Below are positions 62,463 through 64,000 of a stretch of DNA of 64,000 nt, in pieces (positions within the stretch are counted from its first letter, which is position 1; each line of letters opens with the position of its first letter). Under the pieces are notes generated by a model. The model was not told the origin of the DNA and did no database searches. It was given only the letters and a program-made list of their open reading frames with translations. Source of the stretch: Branchiostoma floridae (lineage: Eukaryota > Chordata > Leptocardii > Amphioxiformes > Branchiostomatidae); contig NC_049985.1 of assembly GCF_000003815.2 (NCBI RefSeq), forward strand, positions 2,037,762 to 2,101,761, written 5' to 3'. Made by a program: the position numbers and the translations under genes.

Positions 62463-64000
62463 TTCATCGGATATGTTTTGCAACGTATCAAACTAATTGG
62501 GTCTCCTTGTACCTATGGAAACAAAATACAGGTGAAGCATTCTAAGAGACGGTATTAAACATAAGAACACTTCGATAAAAAATGATTTGGTCTTAACTTC
62601 ATTTCTTGCAATGACAATCAAACGACGATGTTATAGAACTTATACGTTCTTCCCCCTACCATCCGTAGTACATGTACACGATGTATCAAGCTGTTGCTCA
62701 AGGCTACACAATGAAGTCAACATGCCCCCGTATGGAAGTTCAACTTGTACAAATCTCATAAAATAACTTATTACATTCTTACACTCTCATTAACTAAACG
62801 CACATGGCTAACGCGATAAGGTGACAGTATAACATGATACACAACTCACCATGTAGCTACTGGAATGTGTATCTTGTAATTGATGTAGTATGCTAGCAGC
62901 CAGTGGTTAGGACCTACCTTTGCATCGACCTGTTGCAAGTAATGTCTCTGCTCTCGTCTTTCATATATTTCCTAACCTAACGGTTAACTGAATAGTCACA
63001 GGAGATACCCGAATGAGGCGATGTTCAGGTTAACAGATCAAGAAGGCTGCCCTTTAGCCGGAGAGAATGTCATTACTCATCATGCGACCCTGGGCCGTCA
63101 CTCATAATGCCCATTCCCCCTTTTCAGAACAGAACAGAACAGAACAGAAGAGAAGTACAATATTCTAGACATGCGTGTACAAGGTAGCCTGGGTACCATC
63201 CTATTTCTACCGGTGCTCCTTGCACTCGCTGTCCTACAAATATTTTAGTAGCTTAGGACAGCCAGTGCAAGGAGTCCGGTAGGAATAGAATGGTACCCAG
63301 GCTATGTACAAGACACGAAGTAGTGCTAGGACATCCTGTCACACTCACGTGTAACCCCGGGCCCGACCTTGCTTTTTGAGAACCTGACCGGCCACTGACG
63401 CAGCTTTCCCACACCGACCCAGCAGGCAACTTTTGTGGTAAACTAAGAATCCGCAGCTTCCTCTAACCGGTAGATGTTTATGGGAGTTAAAACCGCTCTC
63501 CGGGAACACAGATTAAAAGTTGACTTTCCGGATGTCTTTCGTCGGAGTGTTGACAAGGAACAAGACTTTGCGTAACTACCAGGCATTTCCCTACCCTTTC
63601 CCCGAACACAATGCAGTGTGTCGCTCACAAATGTTCACACATGTAGCTTTGATAGCTTGAAAAGAAAGAAAGCTTCAACATGTTCTCTCGTGTAGGCGTC
63701 CTACTCATCTCGCAGTGCGGCGTTGCTCTAGTCTAGTCCCTTGTCTGTGTGTAAGCTTATGTCAAAGTCGTGATAGACAATACTTACCGTGAATGGGCTT
63801 CTTCCCAGTCGGTTGAACTCTTCATTCAGTGACTGCCTTCCTCACAACAGACATGATGAAAACTTGAACCTGCCAGAGATCACCTTGGCAAGGACTGAAT
63901 GTTAGATAGAGCGGTGCCAATCCTCTGCCATGCTCTGCAAAGTATTAATGTGTTTTCATTCCTCCATTCCTTTTAACCTGTAACCTGCTCTAATTTCCAA
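62463..64000 (-). other. 5' flank of the GPCR gene
   Basis: Contains the rest of the first coding exon (to 62512), a likely untranslated exon ending at 63788 with donor GTAAGTATTG, an AACAG microsatellite at 63127-63152 and a palindromic element at 63185-63303. No other gene is recognised. Confidence 0.45.
63185..63303. mobile_element. Palindromic hairpin element
   Basis: TAGCCTGGGTACCATCCTAT at the left and ATGGTACCCAGGCTA at the right, with inner arms TGCACTCGCTGTCCTA and TAGGACAGCCAGTGCA-like sequence mirrored around TATTTTAGTA. A single diverged end (GGTACCCAGGCTAT) also lies near 21567. Confidence 0.75.

Overview
The window looks like nuclear DNA of an invertebrate chordate, most likely a lancelet (Branchiostoma). 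That assignment is inference: the genes are multi-exon with GT-AG introns and animal families, and the introns and intergenic space are packed with minisatellites, palindromic MITE-like hairpins, Penelope-like and non-LTR fragments and Helitron-like repeats. Nothing prokaryotic is present. There is one 100-base assembly gap (57014-57113).

Four protein-coding genes can be read. (1) The 3' two thirds of TRAP1, the mitochondrial HSP90, on the + strand from the left edge to a stop at 11843. (2) ZNHIT2, a HIT zinc-finger protein, on the - strand from 23888 down to 12713, tail-to-tail with TRAP1. (3) A Golgi carbohydrate sulfotransferase of the CHST8-14/HNK-1 type on the + strand, 45687-54821. (4) A class A peptide GPCR related to bombesin and endothelin receptors on the - strand, 62462-56055, tail-to-tail with the sulfotransferase. 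These genes share no obvious pathway. About 22 kb between ZNHIT2 and the sulfotransferase has no convincing gene and is mostly old repeats.

The most striking structure is a recurring class of tandem arrays in which a piece of a real exon, together with one splice junction and some adjoining intron, is repeated into the neighbouring intron. TRAP1 has them at three exons (one with five truncated copies). The GPCR has them at the TM4 exon and the TM6 exon (about five truncated copies each). The truncated copies keep the splice site but lack the other end of the exon, and several TRAP1 copies run into in-frame stops.

The second notable structure is a Helitron-like non-autonomous family present four times: 5861-10274, 9144-10225 nested inside it, 37558-39150, and 39358-42740 in the opposite orientation. 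Two insertions have matching empty sites inside this window. These show A^T insertion without target duplication and a CTAG 3' end preceded by a hairpin. The 5861 and 39358 copies form 3.3-kb inverted arms about 29 kb apart.

A third feature is a 2-kb minisatellite of 18-20-base units (15430-17440) that runs in frame into the GIY-YIG end of a Penelope-like element.
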